DNA from: Acinetobacter sp. C26M | Lineage (GTDB): Bacteria > Pseudomonadota > Gammaproteobacteria > Pseudomonadales > Moraxellaceae | Length of the DNA: 64,000 bases | Direction of reading: 5' to 3' | NCBI RefSeq assembly: GCF_023702675.1 | Contig: NZ_CP098478.1 | Coordinates: 3,224,001-3,288,000, forward strand | In this document: positions 1 to 9,642 of the stretch, one piece after another | Position numbering within the stretch: position 1 is the first letter of the stretch | Layout of the letters: each line of letters starts with the position of its first letter | Position numbers and translations under genes: made by a program | The notes under the pieces: generated by a model | What the model saw: the letters and a program-made list of their open reading frames with translations, nothing else | Told to the model about the DNA's origin: nothing | Database searches by the model: none

Positions 1-823
1 TAAACAGATTCTCGACTTTTGAGCTGGCCTCAAACACATGATCAACCTGCGCCATGGCAGAGCTACCACGTAAGGTATGTAATGCTCGGATCAGCGTATT
101 ATAGTGATCATTACTCGGATGATCATTCACCAAGAATTGATCAATTGTGGCAAGATGCTCTTCTGCCTCTTCCAAGAAGATTGCCAAAGTTTCTTTCGCA
201 AGAACTTCATCATCGGTATGATTTGTTGTCTCGGCTGAAAGAGATTCGACTGCAATAATTTCAGGTACAGTTTCTTCAACTGCTTCAGCATCTGCCGCCC
301 ATTCAAGGCCTGTCATTACATCATCATGTGTCAGATCAGTAGCAAGCTTAAACAACTCTGCCAACGCTGGCTCAGGACTTTGCTGTTGTTGTAATTGTTG
401 TCCTAATAAAACCAGTGGCCTGAAATCGATGAGATGTTTTTGAACGGCTTTAAAATCATGAATCAGTTTAAAACGGTACAGATTAAAAACTGATTGTATA
501 TAGCGCTGAATATCGGTATTTAAGGTAATCGTACCAGCAATGACACGATTCAAAGTATCTTCAACCGTCCACGCCAACTCTCCAGACGACTTCGCTCCAA
601 CCATTCTTCCAGAGCCTTTCAGCGTATGAAAATGGCGGCGAATATCTGTAAGCACATCTTGCTGATGTGGTTGTTCCGTCCATTGAACTAATAATGGTTC
701 TAACTCAACAAAGATCTCATCTAATTCTTCAATAAAAATTTCAAGAATCTCTGCATCTTGTTCAAGATAACTGTCTTCAGGAAGCGTCATCGTTTCAACT
801 AACGTTTTTAATATTTGTTTCAT
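1..823 (-). CDS. chpA: ChpA/PilL, histidine kinase hub of the twitching chemosensory system (5' part, cut by window edge)
   Basis: Only the N-terminal ~274 residues lie in the window; the gene runs off position 1. Translating the minus strand from the ATG at 821-823 gives two histidine phosphotransfer (Hpt) modules: FHTLKGSGRMVG around residues 65-76 and LHTLRGSSAM near 250, each with the H-T-L-[KR]-G-S core. Several Hpt domains ahead of a CheA-like kinase are typical of ChpA/PilL. It lies downstream of pilG-pilH-pilI-pilJ on the same strand, the usual order of the cluster. In related bacteria the kinase takes signals from PilJ and phosphorylates PilG and PilH to control type IV pilus extension and retraction. 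The 153-bp gap to pilJ contains a terminator-like hairpin, so it may be partly uncoupled from the upstream genes. Kinase and CheW-like domains cannot be checked here. Confidence 0.9.
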   Translation of the reverse strand, partial: MKQILKTLVETMTLPEDSYLEQDAEILEIFIEELDEIFVELEPLLVQWTEQPHQQDVLTDIRRHFHTLKGSGRMVGAKSSGELAWTVEDTLNRVIAGTITLNTDIQRYIQSVFNLYRFKLIHDFKAVQKHLIDFRPLVLLGQQLQQQQSPEPALAELFKLATDLTHDDVMTGLEWAADAEAVEETVPEIIAVESLSAETTNHTDDEVLAKETLAIFLEEAEEHLATIDQFLVNDHPSNDHYNTLIRALHTLRGSSAMAQVDHVFEASSKVENLF

Positions 824-932
824 AGCTGCTTCTTTCGTTTTTATCCACCAACGTGGGTAAAAATTACGTCTATCTATCACACAAGATGTAGTTACATTTC
901 GCCATCACCTTGTTGAGATATCCAACATCTCT

Positions 933-969
933 AAAAATGGAAAGACAGACACCCCCATCTGCCTTTCCA
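933..969 (-). terminator. Terminator-like hairpin between pilJ and chpA
   Basis: On the minus strand a 12-bp stem with one mismatch (TGGAAAGGCAGA against TCTGTCTTTCCA, 8-nt loop) is followed by five T residues. It begins 7 bp after the pilJ stop and lies 110 bp before the chpA start. It may end or attenuate the pilGHIJ transcript. Confidence 0.6.
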
Positions 970-976
970 ATTCGGT

Positions 977-3061
977 TTACTCAGGTAACTTAAAGTCAGT
1001 TACCGATTCACGTAATGATTCAGCCATGTTTGCCAACTCAGAAACTGAGCGCGCTGTATCAAACGTTGCAGTTGTTGTTTGTGAAGTAATTTCCTGAACG
1101 ACATTCATCGTGGTTGCAATATGGCTGGCAGATGCTGACTGAAGTTTTGCTGCATCCGAAATGCTTGCAATCAGTTTTGCCAAGTCACCCGATACCGTTT
1201 GAATCTCATCTAGTGCAATACCTGCATCTTTCGCCAAGTTCGCACCACGTACAACTTCCGACGTAGTTTGTTCCATCGAAATTACAGCTTCGTTAGTATC
1301 TGTTTGAATGGTTTTTACTAAGCTCTCAATCTGCTTGGTTGCTGATGCAGAACGTTCTGCAAGACGTTGTACCTCGTCCGCTACGACCGCGAAACCACGA
1401 CCTGCTTCACCTGCCATCGATGCTTGAATCGCTGCGTTTAATGCCAAGATGTTAGTTTGGTCGGCAATATCGTTAATCAACGAGACGATGTTACCAATTT
1501 CTTGAGAAGATTCACCCAAACGTTTAATACGTTTTGAAGTCTCTTGAATCTGTTCACGAATGTGATCCATACCTTCGATCGAACGGTTTACCACTTGCGC
1601 ACCATTGGTTGCAATTTGTACCGAACGTTGTGCTACGTCAGCTGATTCAGATGCGTTGGCAGATACTTGGTCAATTGACAATGCCATTTCGTTCATCGCG
1701 GCTGATGCACCTGCAATTTCTTGCGCCTGATGTTCAGAAGCTTCCGCTAACTGGTTGGTAATGCTCTGGGTATCTTGGGTATAGCGTGCAACTTCTTGCG
1801 AGGTATCTGTAATTCGAGATACAAGGTCACGTAACTGGTCAATCGCAAAGTTAATCGAGTCGGCAATCGCACCCGTAAAGTCTTCAGATACCGTTGCATA
1901 CGAACGCAAGTCACCGTCCGCTAAGTCGGCAATCTCATCCAGTAAACGCAAAATCGCATTTTGGTTACGGTCATATTCATCTTGTAAACGTGTCACACGC
2001 TCTTTATCCGTGTTACTACGTAGTGCAAGTAATTGCAATGCAGAGAATACAAGTAAGCCTAAAGCACCAATCAGCACAATACCTGCGATTACGTTACCCC
2101 AACCGCCTTCTGCTTTGTTTGACAAATCATTGAGTGAGGTCAAAAGCGCATCAGACTGAGAGAAAATTTGTGAAGATGCCTGACGTACACGAACAATCTG
2201 ATTGGCGTTTTGCAATACGGTTGCTGCCGCAGATTTCAATACTGCATCATAATCAGATTTAATGCTGTCTACAGACTCACGTAATGCTGATGAACTAATA
2301 CGGTCTACACCAAGCTCTGAGCTACCATTTAACTGTGCATTTAAATAAACACCAAAGGTATCGATATCGGCACCAAAGTCATTCGCTGAAACGTTTGAGT
2401 TGTCTGTACCCACCAGTACCGAGTTAATCGAACGTAAAATACGTTCCGCGATGAACACTTGGTTTTTGGTGATAATTACCTGACTACTCGGCATGTTCTC
2501 ACGAACCATTTGATCGACCATCAAGTTATATTCAGCCTGAATTTCAGGAATCGTTTCACTGATCGAGATGTTGGTATCGTAAAGTTGGTTAATGACTTTT
2601 TGTTGCGACGCAATCAAGTCAATATTCTTAGCGACAGTGTCCCAAAGTCCACTCACCTTCTTATATTCATCAGAGCCTTTACCATACACACTTTCAACCG
2701 TGTCTAGGTTTTCAGCAAACTGCTTCTCTGACTCAACTAGTTTTTTCATTGCTTCTGGCGTACCAGACGCAGTTGCTTCAGTTGCTTGACGCGAAATGGT
2801 TTGCGATAACAAACGCAATTCACCCAAACTACGGGTCAATTGGTTCGAACGCGGAACACTCACGAATAAGTAAATTAAGAGGATAACTGCAAGGGCCAAA
2901 GCAATTAAAGCACGATAGATAATCGGTTTTGATTTCTCTGTTTCACCGAATAAGCGCGAAAACTGGTCAAGTTGCGTTTTAATATTATCTAAAAACGCAC
3001 CACCTTTTTTCAGCCCTGCACTATCGCCATTGCCGTTCTTTTTTTTAAGTTTAAAGCCCAT
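977..3061 (-). CDS. pilJ: PilJ, methyl-accepting chemotaxis-type receptor for twitching motility
   Basis: 694 residues. A basic, Gly/Lys-rich N-terminus leads into a first membrane helix at about 49-69. A roughly 250-residue periplasmic region rich in helix-forming sequence follows, then a second membrane helix at about 322-347. The cytoplasmic part ends in an MCP signalling domain with the conserved hairpin tip, including [16 protein letters not shown] near 537-552. The Ala/Ser/Gln-rich helices on either side are those expected of a receptor coiled coil. In Pil-Chp systems PilJ senses surface contact or pilin and controls the ChpA kinase through the CheW-like PilI. It follows pilI by 46 bp and precedes chpA, as in other Acinetobacter and Pseudomonas clusters. 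The first ATG fits, with no better alternative. Confidence 0.95.
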   Translation of the reverse strand: MGFKLKKKNGNGDSAGLKKGGAFLDNIKTQLDQFSRLFGETEKSKPIIYRALIALALAVILLIYLFVSVPRSNQLTRSLGELRLLSQTISRQATEATASGTPEAMKKLVESEKQFAENLDTVESVYGKGSDEYKKVSGLWDTVAKNIDLIASQQKVINQLYDTNISISETIPEIQAEYNLMVDQMVRENMPSSQVIITKNQVFIAERILRSINSVLVGTDNSNVSANDFGADIDTFGVYLNAQLNGSSELGVDRISSSALRESVDSIKSDYDAVLKSAAATVLQNANQIVRVRQASSQIFSQSDALLTSLNDLSNKAEGGWGNVIAGIVLIGALGLLVFSALQLLALRSNTDKERVTRLQDEYDRNQNAILRLLDEIADLADGDLRSYATVSEDFTGAIADSINFAIDQLRDLVSRITDTSQEVARYTQDTQSITNQLAEASEHQAQEIAGASAAMNEMALSIDQVSANASESADVAQRSVQIATNGAQVVNRSIEGMDHIREQIQETSKRIKRLGESSQEIGNIVSLINDIADQTNILALNAAIQASMAGEAGRGFAVVADEVQRLAERSASATKQIESLVKTIQTDTNEAVISMEQTTSEVVRGANLAKDAGIALDEIQTVSGDLAKLIASISDAAKLQSASASHIATTMNVVQEITSQTTTATFDTARSVSELANMAESLRESVTDFKLPE

Positions 3062-3107
3062 ATCAGCTTCTCCCCTGAATACGCGTTTATGTTCCGTAGC
3101 GTATAAA

Positions 3108-3644
3108 TTAGTTTATAAATTTTATTGATGCATTCATGTATTGAGGATTGCTGAGCAACCGACTCAATAAAAACACATGCCATTGTTGATTATGTTGATG
3201 GAAATGACCTTGGCAATAATCTTTCAATTTATTATCCAGCTCATTATTTTGAGAGAAAAAACTCTTTTTATTAAAGTGTTGAATCCCCAAAACCTGATCG
3301 ACGACCAACCCCACATAATGGTCTTGATGGCTAATACAAATCACTTTTTGCGTTGGGGAAAACTGACTTCGCTGTCCTGAAATAAAATGTGTTAAATCAG
3401 AAACGGAAAGTAGTCGTCCACGAATATTGGCCAAACCGCGCACCCACGCCTGAGTATTTGGTACTGGTGTATATTTCGGAGGATAAATCACCTCCGAAAT
3501 TTCCCCTAACGGCGCAACAAAATATTGCCCCAACATCTCAAATGCGATACCAGACCAACGGCTGACTTCATTTTGAGTTGAAGTATATTGCTTATTGCCT
3601 CGCTTGGATAAACGAAGCAATTCGATAAATCCATTTGCTGCCAT
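3108..3644 (-). CDS. pilI: PilI, CheW-like adaptor of the Pil-Chp system
   Basis: 178 residues with a single CheW-type fold. Residues ~35-170 include the pattern [20 protein letters not shown], close to the RG-xNLRGxVLPV-DL signature of CheW proteins. CheW adaptors couple a receptor (PilJ) to a histidine kinase (ChpA) at the membrane. The gene sits between pilH (39 bp upstream) and pilJ (46 bp downstream) on the same strand, so the operon position supports the call. No signal peptide or membrane segment is visible, as expected for a cytoplasmic adaptor. Confidence 0.93.
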   Translation of the reverse strand: MAANGFIELLRLSKRGNKQYTSTQNEVSRWSGIAFEMLGQYFVAPLGEISEVIYPPKYTPVPNTQAWVRGLANIRGRLLSVSDLTHFISGQRSQFSPTQKVICISHQDHYVGLVVDQVLGIQHFNKKSFFSQNNELDNKLKDYCQGHFHQHNQQWHVFLLSRLLSNPQYMNASIKFIN

Positions 3645-3683
3645 ACCCTATCCCGTATTGAGAAGGCTCATCTTGAGCAAAAA

Positions 3684-4046
3684 TTAACTTAATAATTGTT
3701 TAATTACATCAATAAGCTGCTGTTCATCAATCGGCTTAGTCAAATAATCACAAGCCCCTTGACGTTTACCCCATACACGGTCTGTAGCCTGATCTTTAGT
3801 ACTGACAATCACCACAGGAATATGTTGTGTGTCTTTACCTTTACTGATTTGGCGTGTCGCTTGAAAGCCATTCATCCCTGGCATCACCACATCCATCAAC
3901 ACCAAGTCAGGCAATTCTGCTTGCGCCATGGTTACCCCGTCAGCACCATTGGTTGCTTCAATAACGTCATAACCGTGCTTTGTCAAAATTTCTCTAAAGC
4001 GAAATGTTTCAGTAGGTGAATCATCTACAATAAGTATACGAGCCAT
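3684..4046 (-). CDS. pilH: PilH, CheY-like response regulator
   Basis: 120 residues, one receiver domain and no output domain. The acidic pocket is D8-D9, the phospho-acceptor is D52 in LVLMDVVMPGMNG, and the switch Thr/Ser and Lys positions appear as VIVSTKD and YLTKPID. In Pil-Chp systems PilH is one of two CheY-like outputs and is usually tied to retraction or phosphate-sink behaviour. It lies 20 bp downstream of pilG and 39 bp upstream of pilI. It was told from PilG by cluster order and by its closer match to PilH-type sequences such as the RQGACDYLTKPI segment. Confidence 0.93.
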   Translation of the reverse strand: MARILIVDDSPTETFRFREILTKHGYDVIEATNGADGVTMAQAELPDLVLMDVVMPGMNGFQATRQISKGKDTQHIPVVIVSTKDQATDRVWGKRQGACDYLTKPIDEQQLIDVIKQLLS

Positions 4047-4066
4047 TTTTTCCTCAATCTTAAATT

Positions 4067-4450
4067 TTATGCGCTAACGTGGTTGCGAATCGCGTTTAAC
4101 AACTCATCTTTACTAAATGGCTTCGTTAAATATTCATCCGACCCCACAACACGCCCTTTAGCCTGATCAAACAAACCGTCTTTGCTTGACAACATAATTA
4201 CTGGAATATTTTGATAATTTAGAGAATTTTTGATTAATGCACAGGTTTGATAACCGTCTAAACGAGGCATCATGATGTCTACAAAAACGATATCTGGATT
4301 GGCTTCAGCAATTTTTGACAATGCTTCAAAGCCATCAACCGCAGTGATCACTTCACAACCTTCACGTTGTAACAAGGTCTCAGCTGTACGGCGAATCGTT
4401 TTTGAATCGTCAATCACCATCACCTTTAAATTTTGAAATTTATCGTCCAT
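4067..4450 (-). CDS. pilG: PilG, CheY-like response regulator, first gene of the pil-chp cluster
   Basis: 127 residues, single receiver domain. The acidic residues are D14-D15, the phosphorylated aspartate is D58 in FVDIMMPRLDGYQ, and the conserved lysine is in YLTKPFSKDE. It acts in the cytoplasm as the output that promotes pilus extension in characterised Pil-Chp systems. It is the first gene of the cluster. The 279-bp upstream region is AT-rich, shared with a divergent gene at 4730, and should hold the cluster's main promoter. Confidence 0.94.
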   Translation of the reverse strand: MDDKFQNLKVMVIDDSKTIRRTAETLLQREGCEVITAVDGFEALSKIAEANPDIVFVDIMMPRLDGYQTCALIKNSLNYQNIPVIMLSSKDGLFDQAKGRVVGSDEYLTKPFSKDELLNAIRNHVSA

Positions 4451-4729
4451 TTATTGTCCTGCCCCAATACTCAATACAAACTATGGTTGGTTTAATTTGT
4501 TTTATACAGATTAGTTGATATTTTTAACATATCTTTACTTGCATTATCAATGAAGTTTTTTGAACCAACCTATCAGTTTCTCTTAACAATCACAAACAGT
4601 TCACACTTTTGATTAAATTCCTATTTTTTTTGCTGCATAACTATTTTTAAATGTCTAAATTAGCACTAATATACAACTGATTATTATTTAAAAATAAGTG
4701 ATTTAATTAACTTTTTTACGGGGAATGTA

Positions 4730-5383
4730 ATGACTGGTTCGTTAAAGTGCGGTTTCCGCATTCGTCACTTTACAACGATTACTCGTAGTTACATTTGTTG
4801 TTTTTTTCTATTGCTATTTGTCAACAGTTCCACTTTTGCCGCAACTGAACAAGCTAAGCCTGTTTGGTATCGTTATTATGACAAAAACGGTGTTGCCAAT
4901 GTCAGCACCTCCGTCACGCCAGAACATATCCGTCACGGTTATGAAGCACTCGATCGTAATATGCAAGTGATCAAACGCAATCGTGCTTATAATGCCGCAG
5001 CTGATGCTCAGCAATCTGCCCAACGAGAATCTCAAGCACGTCGTCGTGAACAAGACTTAAGATTAAAACGCGCCTACGGTAGTCCGCAAATTGCCGCAGC
5101 AAAACGGGATCAGATTTTAGCCACCCTAAAAAAACAGTTGAATTATCAACAGGAACAATTGCAGCAATTACAAAAAGATAAGATTAGTTTTAAACGTCAA
5201 GAAATGGAGTATCACCGCAAAGGTGAAATGCTACCAGCACAACTTAAAAACAACCTTGAGAATAATGCTCAGAATATTGAAAACGTCAAAAAAACCGTTG
5301 AAAGCCTACGCAACGCCTACCATAAGACTGAGGTTGAATATAGCGATATTATCAATCGTTTAAATACACTCGGCTCGACTTAA
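4730..5383 (+). CDS. Exported DUF4124-type protein with C-terminal coiled coil
   Basis: 217 residues. A long basic N-terminus and a hydrophobic stretch at ~20-37 ending in TFAA look like a signal peptide, so the product is probably periplasmic. The mature start, VWYRYYDKNGVANVS, resembles the DUF4124 module found in many gammaproteobacterial envelope proteins. The rest is charged and helical, with a Gln-rich coiled coil at ~125-210. The start is supported by GGGGA about six bases upstream of the ATG. It is divergent from pilG; nothing in the sequence shows a direct role in pilus function. Function unknown. Confidence 0.7.
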   Translation: MTGSLKCGFRIRHFTTITRSYICCFFLLLFVNSSTFAATEQAKPVWYRYYDKNGVANVSTSVTPEHIRHGYEALDRNMQVIKRNRAYNAAADAQQSAQRESQARRREQDLRLKRAYGSPQIAAAKRDQILATLKKQLNYQQEQLQQLQKDKISFKRQEMEYHRKGEMLPAQLKNNLENNAQNIENVKKTVESLRNAYHKTEVEYSDIINRLNTLGST

Positions 5384-5579
5384 TCTCTCAATCTTCTATA
5401 AATCTCCTACCGTCTCGATACTAATTTTTAACGATTTCAATATTTAACCACATGCTACTGCTTTATACTGCGCGAAATTGCACGTTTCATGTCATAATGC
5501 CATTTGCTCAAAACTGAGCCCATTATTTTGCTCATTTTATAGCACTTTTTAAATAACACTTAACTTTAGGACAGTTTCC

Positions 5580-7295
5580 ATGCGCGCAAGCCGCTTTTTA
5601 TTTGCAACGTTAAGAGAAACCCCAAATGATGCTGAAGTGATTTCACACCAGCTCATGTTACGTGCGGGGATGATTCGTAAATTAGCTTCTGGCTTATACT
5701 CTTGGTTGCCCATGGGAACGCGCGTTTTAAAGAAAGTAGATGCGATTGTTCGTGAAGAAATGAATCGTTCAGGCGCATTAGAAGTGTTCATGCCTGTGAC
5801 ACAACCTGCTGCGCTTTGGGAAGAATCAGGTCGTTTTGAACAATACGGCCCTGAGCTATTACGCTTTAAAGATCGTCATGATAATCCTTTTGTACTTGGT
5901 CCAACTCACGAAGAAGTGATTACCGACTTGGCGCGTAACGAGCTTAAAAGCTATAAGCAATTACCATTGAACTTCTATCAAATTCAAACCAAATTCCGTG
6001 ATGAAATTCGTCCACGTTTTGGTGTGATGCGCTCGCGTGAATTCATTATGAAAGATGCTTATTCTTTCCATGCGGATCAAGCATCATTACAAGAAACCTA
6101 TGATGTCATGTATGACACCTATAGTCGTATCTTTACGCGTTTAGGCTTGGATTTCCGTCCAGTACAAGCAGATACAGGTTCAATTGGTGGTTCTGCATCG
6201 CATGAATTCCATGTACTTGCATCAAGCGGTGAAGATGACATCGCGTTCTCGACAGAATCGGACTTTGCTGCGAACGTTGAAATGGCAGAAGCACTTTTAG
6301 TCGGTGAGCGCGCTGCTGCAACTCAAGCATTGACCTTGGTCGATACGCCAAACCAAAAAACCATTGCTGATGTTTGCCAGTTCTTAAATGCCGATGCCAA
6401 ACAGTCTGTTAAAGCATTATTAGTACAAGGTCCAACCGATGACAAAGGCAATACACCAGTTGTAGCCTTGTTCTTACGTGGCGACCATGAGCTCAATGAT
6501 ATTAAAGCTGAAAAGCATCCATTGATTGCAGCACCTTTAGCATTTGCGACTGAAGAACAATTGCAACAACACGGCCTAACAGCTGGTTTCTGCGGTCCAC
6601 AAGGTCTGCTAGAAAAAGGCTTAACTGTGATTGTGGATCGCGCTGCGTCAGTATTGTCTGACTTTGTGGCGGGTGCAAATGAAGTCGACAAACATGCAAC
6701 AGGTGTAAACTGGGAGCGTGATGCAAAATTCACGGAAGTGTTTGACCTACGTAATGTGGTTGAAGGTGATCCTTCTCCAGATGGTAAAGGTACAATCCAA
6801 ATTAGACGTGGTATTGAAGTTGGTCATATTTTCCAACTCGGTACAAAGTATTCTGAAGCTTTGGGCTGTAAAGTCTTAGGTGAAGATGGCAAACCATTTA
6901 CCGTAACCATGGGTTGTTACGGAATTGGGGTAACACGTGTAGTCGCTGCTGCGATAGAACAAAACTTTGATGATAAAGGCATTATCTGGCCACAAGCGAT
7001 TGCACCATTCGAAATTGCAATTGTGCCAATGAATGCACATAAATCACCACGTACGCTTGAAGCAGCTGAAGCACTCTATGCTGAATTACAAGCACAAGGC
7101 TATGACGTATTACTAGACGATCGTAACGAACGTCCAGGCGTGAAATTCTCTGATCTTGAGTTGATGGGTATTCCTCATCGTATCGTGATTGGTGAGAAAG
7201 GCTTGGATGCAGGCACTTTCGAATATAAAGGGCGTCGCGATGCTGATGCCAGCAACCTCAATAAAGAAGAATTATTAGCAAAACTTGTTCGCTAA
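5580..7295 (+). CDS. proS: Prolyl-tRNA synthetase
   Basis: 571 residues, the full length of the bacterial (ProS type 1) enzyme, which charges tRNA-Pro with proline in the cytoplasm. Class II motifs are visible: motif 2 in [25 protein letters not shown] (about 140-164, cited in part) and motif 3 with [17 protein letters not shown] near 450. An editing (YbaK-like) insertion domain occupies the middle, ~220-400, as in E. coli-type ProS. The C-terminal anticodon-binding domain carries [11 protein letters not shown]. The ATG has AGGA about nine bases upstream. A strong terminator follows at 7312-7342. It appears to be transcribed alone. Confidence 0.98.
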   Translation: MRASRFLFATLRETPNDAEVISHQLMLRAGMIRKLASGLYSWLPMGTRVLKKVDAIVREEMNRSGALEVFMPVTQPAALWEESGRFEQYGPELLRFKDRHDNPFVLGPTHEEVITDLARNELKSYKQLPLNFYQIQTKFRDEIRPRFGVMRSREFIMKDAYSFHADQASLQETYDVMYDTYSRIFTRLGLDFRPVQADTGSIGGSASHEFHVLASSGEDDIAFSTESDFAANVEMAEALLVGERAAATQALTLVDTPNQKTIADVCQFLNADAKQSVKALLVQGPTDDKGNTPVVALFLRGDHELNDIKAEKHPLIAAPLAFATEEQLQQHGLTAGFCGPQGLLEKGLTVIVDRAASVLSDFVAGANEVDKHATGVNWERDAKFTEVFDLRNVVEGDPSPDGKGTIQIRRGIEVGHIFQLGTKYSEALGCKVLGEDGKPFTVTMGCYGIGVTRVVAAAIEQNFDDKGIIWPQAIAPFEIAIVPMNAHKSPRTLEAAEALYAELQAQGYDVLLDDRNERPGVKFSDLELMGIPHRIVIGEKGLDAGTFEYKGRRDADASNLNKEELLAKLVR

Positions 7296-7311
7296 TCTCA
7301 ATTCTAGCTGT

Positions 7312-7342
7312 AAAAAAGCCGTTTCAATGAAACGGCTTTTTT
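7312..7342. terminator. Intrinsic terminator between proS and the DUF1508 gene
   Basis: Perfect stem AAGCCGTTTC / GAAACGGCTT with a 3-nt loop, flanked by A6 and T6. It works for proS (plus) and for the convergent DUF1508 gene (minus). Confidence 0.9.
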
Positions 7343-7349
7343 ATTGGGG

Positions 7350-7685
7350 TTAAGTGGTTAAATCTTTAATCGTTTCTGATGGTCCATTCTTTTTCACAGA
7401 CTCAATGCCTTTATCACGCGACTGTTCACTTGAATACAGCTGACTGTTACCAATCACCTGATGGTTTGCAGCTTTTAAATTAAAGTATGGCTTATCATTT
7501 TTAGAAGTTAATTTTTCATAACGACCATCATCAGGACTATTTTTTTGTACTGATGCAATCCCATTCAGTGCAGCTGCTTTGGTTTTATATAATTCACTCG
7601 TTAAAACAGTCTCACTATTACCTGCTTTTAATACGAAGCGATATTGCCCATCACTCGCCTGACTGACTTCAAACCATCCTGACAT
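7350..7685 (-). CDS. YegP-type protein with two DUF1508 repeats
   Basis: 111 residues formed by two ~50-residue repeats. The first starts at GWFEVSQASDGQYRFVLKAGN and the second at KPYFNLKAANHQVIGNSQLY; each ends with a stretch like GIASVQKN or GIESVKKN. This is the internal duplication of the YegP/DUF1508 family, small cytoplasmic beta-alpha proteins of unknown function. It is convergent with proS and shares its terminator. No catalytic residues can be named. Confidence 0.85.
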   Translation of the reverse strand: MSGWFEVSQASDGQYRFVLKAGNSETVLTSELYKTKAAALNGIASVQKNSPDDGRYEKLTSKNDKPYFNLKAANHQVIGNSQLYSSEQSRDKGIESVKKNGPSETIKDLTT

Positions 7686-7832
7686 AAAGACCTCTATTCT
7701 TGGAGTTACTGTTGTTTGTTATCTCAACAATATAGATCAGCTCTCACCGTTTAAGAAGATTGTTTTTTGTTCACTTTTGGTAATTTATATCAGATAGAAA
7801 AAAGGAGCATTTTCATGCCCCTAAATAAAAAT

Positions 7833-8177
7833 TTAAACTTTTTTCACAAACTCTGATTTCAATTTCATCGCACCAACCCCATCAATCTTACAATCAATAT
7901 TATGACCATCACTTGCATCAGGTACTAAGCGGATACTTTTTACCTTTGTTCCCACCTTCACCACAGAAGATGAACCTTTAATTTTTAGGTCTTTCACAAC
8001 CGTAACGCTATCACCATCTGCCAATACATTACCGTTGGCATCTTTAATAATGTCTTGTAATTCTGAAGCTGATGTTTCCCCTTCCTTCCATTCATGTGAA
8101 CATTCAGGGCAAATCAATAAATCGCCATCTTGATAAGTATATTCTGATTGGCATTGTGGGCAATTTGGAAAAGACAT
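7833..8177 (-). CDS. yjdM: YjdM (PhnA-type) zinc-ribbon protein
   Basis: 114 residues, the normal length. An N-terminal zinc ribbon has CPQC at ~6-9 and CPEC at ~23-26. The C-terminal SH3-like domain contains [18 protein letters not shown] and [18 protein letters not shown], the hallmarks of the YjdM/PhnA family. Despite the old name PhnA this family is not shown to be a phosphonatase; its cellular role is unclear. It stands alone, with AT-rich spacers on both sides. Confidence 0.9.
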   Translation of the reverse strand: MSFPNCPQCQSEYTYQDGDLLICPECSHEWKEGETSASELQDIIKDANGNVLADGDSVTVVKDLKIKGSSSVVKVGTKVKSIRLVPDASDGHNIDCKIDGVGAMKLKSEFVKKV

Positions 8178-8228
8178 AAAAGAAACTCAAAACGACTATT
8201 ATGATGGATAGACGCAGTTTTTCAAAAT

Positions 8229-8585
8229 TTAGGCTTGAATCGCTTTGCCAAGTAAATAATTTTTAAGTACCAAAGCATGATTAAGCTCAGGATCTTTAGC
8301 TGCATAAATCAGCGTCAATTGCTGTTGCTCTGCCATTTCTCGGAGCTGATGTACATACGGATTATCTTTAAGCTCTTGATAATATCCCTCTTGAAAACTC
8401 AACCAGTGCTCTGCTTGATGACAAAAAGCCTGCCGCAATTCAGTTGAAGGTGCAATTTCTTTCAGCCATACATCCAAATGCGCACGCTCTTTAGAAATAC
8501 CTCTTGGCCATAAGCGATCAACCAGTACACGCTGCCCATCGGTTGACTCCACAGGATCGTAAATACGTTTGATCTCAATTTGCAC
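8229..8585 (-). CDS. DUF488 family protein (YeaO-like)
   Basis: About 118 residues. The early VLVDRLWPRGISKE and the central LDVWLKEIAPSTELR are the signature of the DUF488/YeaO family. The best start is the GTG at 8583-8585, because GGAG lies six bases upstream of it; the TTG at 8597 overlaps that ribosome-binding site. The product is cytoplasmic with no known reaction. It is 24 bp downstream of the next gene on the same strand (8610-8948), so the two are probably co-transcribed. Confidence 0.85.
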   Translation of the reverse strand: MQIEIKRIYDPVESTDGQRVLVDRLWPRGISKERAHLDVWLKEIAPSTELRQAFCHQAEHWLSFQEGYYQELKDNPYVHQLREMAEQQQLTLIYAAKDPELNHALVLKNYLLGKAIQA

Positions 8586-8609
8586 ACGACTCTCCAACAG
8601 CTTATTCAG

Positions 8610-8948
8610 TCAACTTTCCATTGATATATCAATAACCTGCCCTTTTGCATCAAAACTCACGCAAATCACATAGTTGGTGATTTCATCTGGCAAGGTAAAA
8701 TCCAGCATATCATAACTGTCCAAGTCCTCATCTTGCCACTGATGAGCAAGCACCAACAACGCTAACACCTGTGTAGGTAATGGTGTTGCAGTTCCAAAGT
8801 GTTTTTTCCAATATGCTGGCTCCACTTCCTCCAGATGGTGTTGAATAAACAATTCCACACTATCTTCAGCTTGTTGATTTTCTAAGGCTTCACGCATCGC
8901 TATACGTGCAAGTTGTTCACGGCGTTCAACAATCGCTTGTTCTGACAT
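8610..8948 (-). CDS. Small acidic protein, DUF2004-like, unknown function
   Basis: About 112 residues starting MSEQAIVERREQL. The start is set by GGGGGA just upstream of the ATG at 8946-8948, rather than the TTG/ATG codons further up. The protein is acidic and probably cytoplasmic, with no signal peptide. Its C-terminus, NYVICVSFDAKGQVIDISMES, resembles the end of DUF2004-type proteins, but this is recalled similarity and not a search result. It probably forms a two-gene unit with the DUF488 gene. Confidence 0.65.
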   Translation of the reverse strand: MSEQAIVERREQLARIAMREALENQQAEDSVELFIQHHLEEVEPAYWKKHFGTATPLPTQVLALLVLAHQWQDEDLDSYDMLDFTLPDEITNYVICVSFDAKGQVIDISMES

Positions 8949-9006
8949 AGCATCCCCCAATGTAATAATCATCAAAACTCTTTATTTAAGATTTAAGTCG
9001 TTTGAT

Positions 9007-9453
9007 TTATTGGTCTGGTATCTCCGCTTGCACCAATAAGCCCAATAAATAAAGCGACTCTTGCCAACCGAGATAACATGCCTCAACAGGTATTACATCA
9101 GGTAATCCTTCTTGGGTAATATGCACTTCGGTTCCAACCAAGACTTGCTTCAATTGAATTGTGACCTGAATGTCACCCGGTAAATTCGGATCATCAAATT
9201 TATCGGTATAACGTAGCAATTCATTTGGCACGAGTTCTATATAGGTTCCACTAAACGAATGACTACGTCCTGTTGAAAAATTGCTAAATGAAATTTTATA
9301 AGTTCCACCTTCTTGTGGATCTAGATGATGAACTTTCGCTGTAAAGCCATGCGGAGCCATCCATTTCACTAAGGCATCTGGGTCAAGAAAGGCTTTAAAA
9401 ACTCGAGCGGGTGGCGCATTGAATACGCGATGTAATCGTACTATTCCAGTCAT
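9007..9453 (-). CDS. SRPBCC/AHSA1-type lipid- or ligand-binding fold protein
   Basis: 148 residues. It opens RVFNAPPARVFKAFLDPDALVKWMAPHG, the START/AHSA1 pattern (helix-grip fold), followed by GGTYKISF and ending with GWQESLYLLGLL. Such proteins bind hydrophobic ligands in a cavity or act as Hsp90-cochaperone-like modules; no specific ligand can be assigned. GGAG lies seven bases before the ATG. It is divergent from ygfZ across 189 bp. Confidence 0.85.
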   Translation of the reverse strand: MTGIVRLHRVFNAPPARVFKAFLDPDALVKWMAPHGFTAKVHHLDPQEGGTYKISFSNFSTGRSHSFSGTYIELVPNELLRYTDKFDDPNLPGDIQVTIQLKQVLVGTEVHITQEGLPDVIPVEACYLGWQESLYLLGLLVQAEIPDQ

Positions 9454-9642
9454 TATTATTCTCCAATTTCACTATTATTCTGTTGGATCGATTTATCATA
9501 GCGATTTGTTGTTCAAATGCTACGCCATCAATCGCTCATTTGAACACGAATATCGAGAATCTCAAGCTGCTTTTTTATGAAAAATGGCGCAAAATAACAA
9601 TCCATATTTTTAGTGACCAGAACGCAGCTTTAGGATTGATCT

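Noticed and set aside
1534..2789. Plus-strand ORFs opposite pilJ
   Set aside because: Shadows of the receptor coding sequence, without start signals or recognisable domains.
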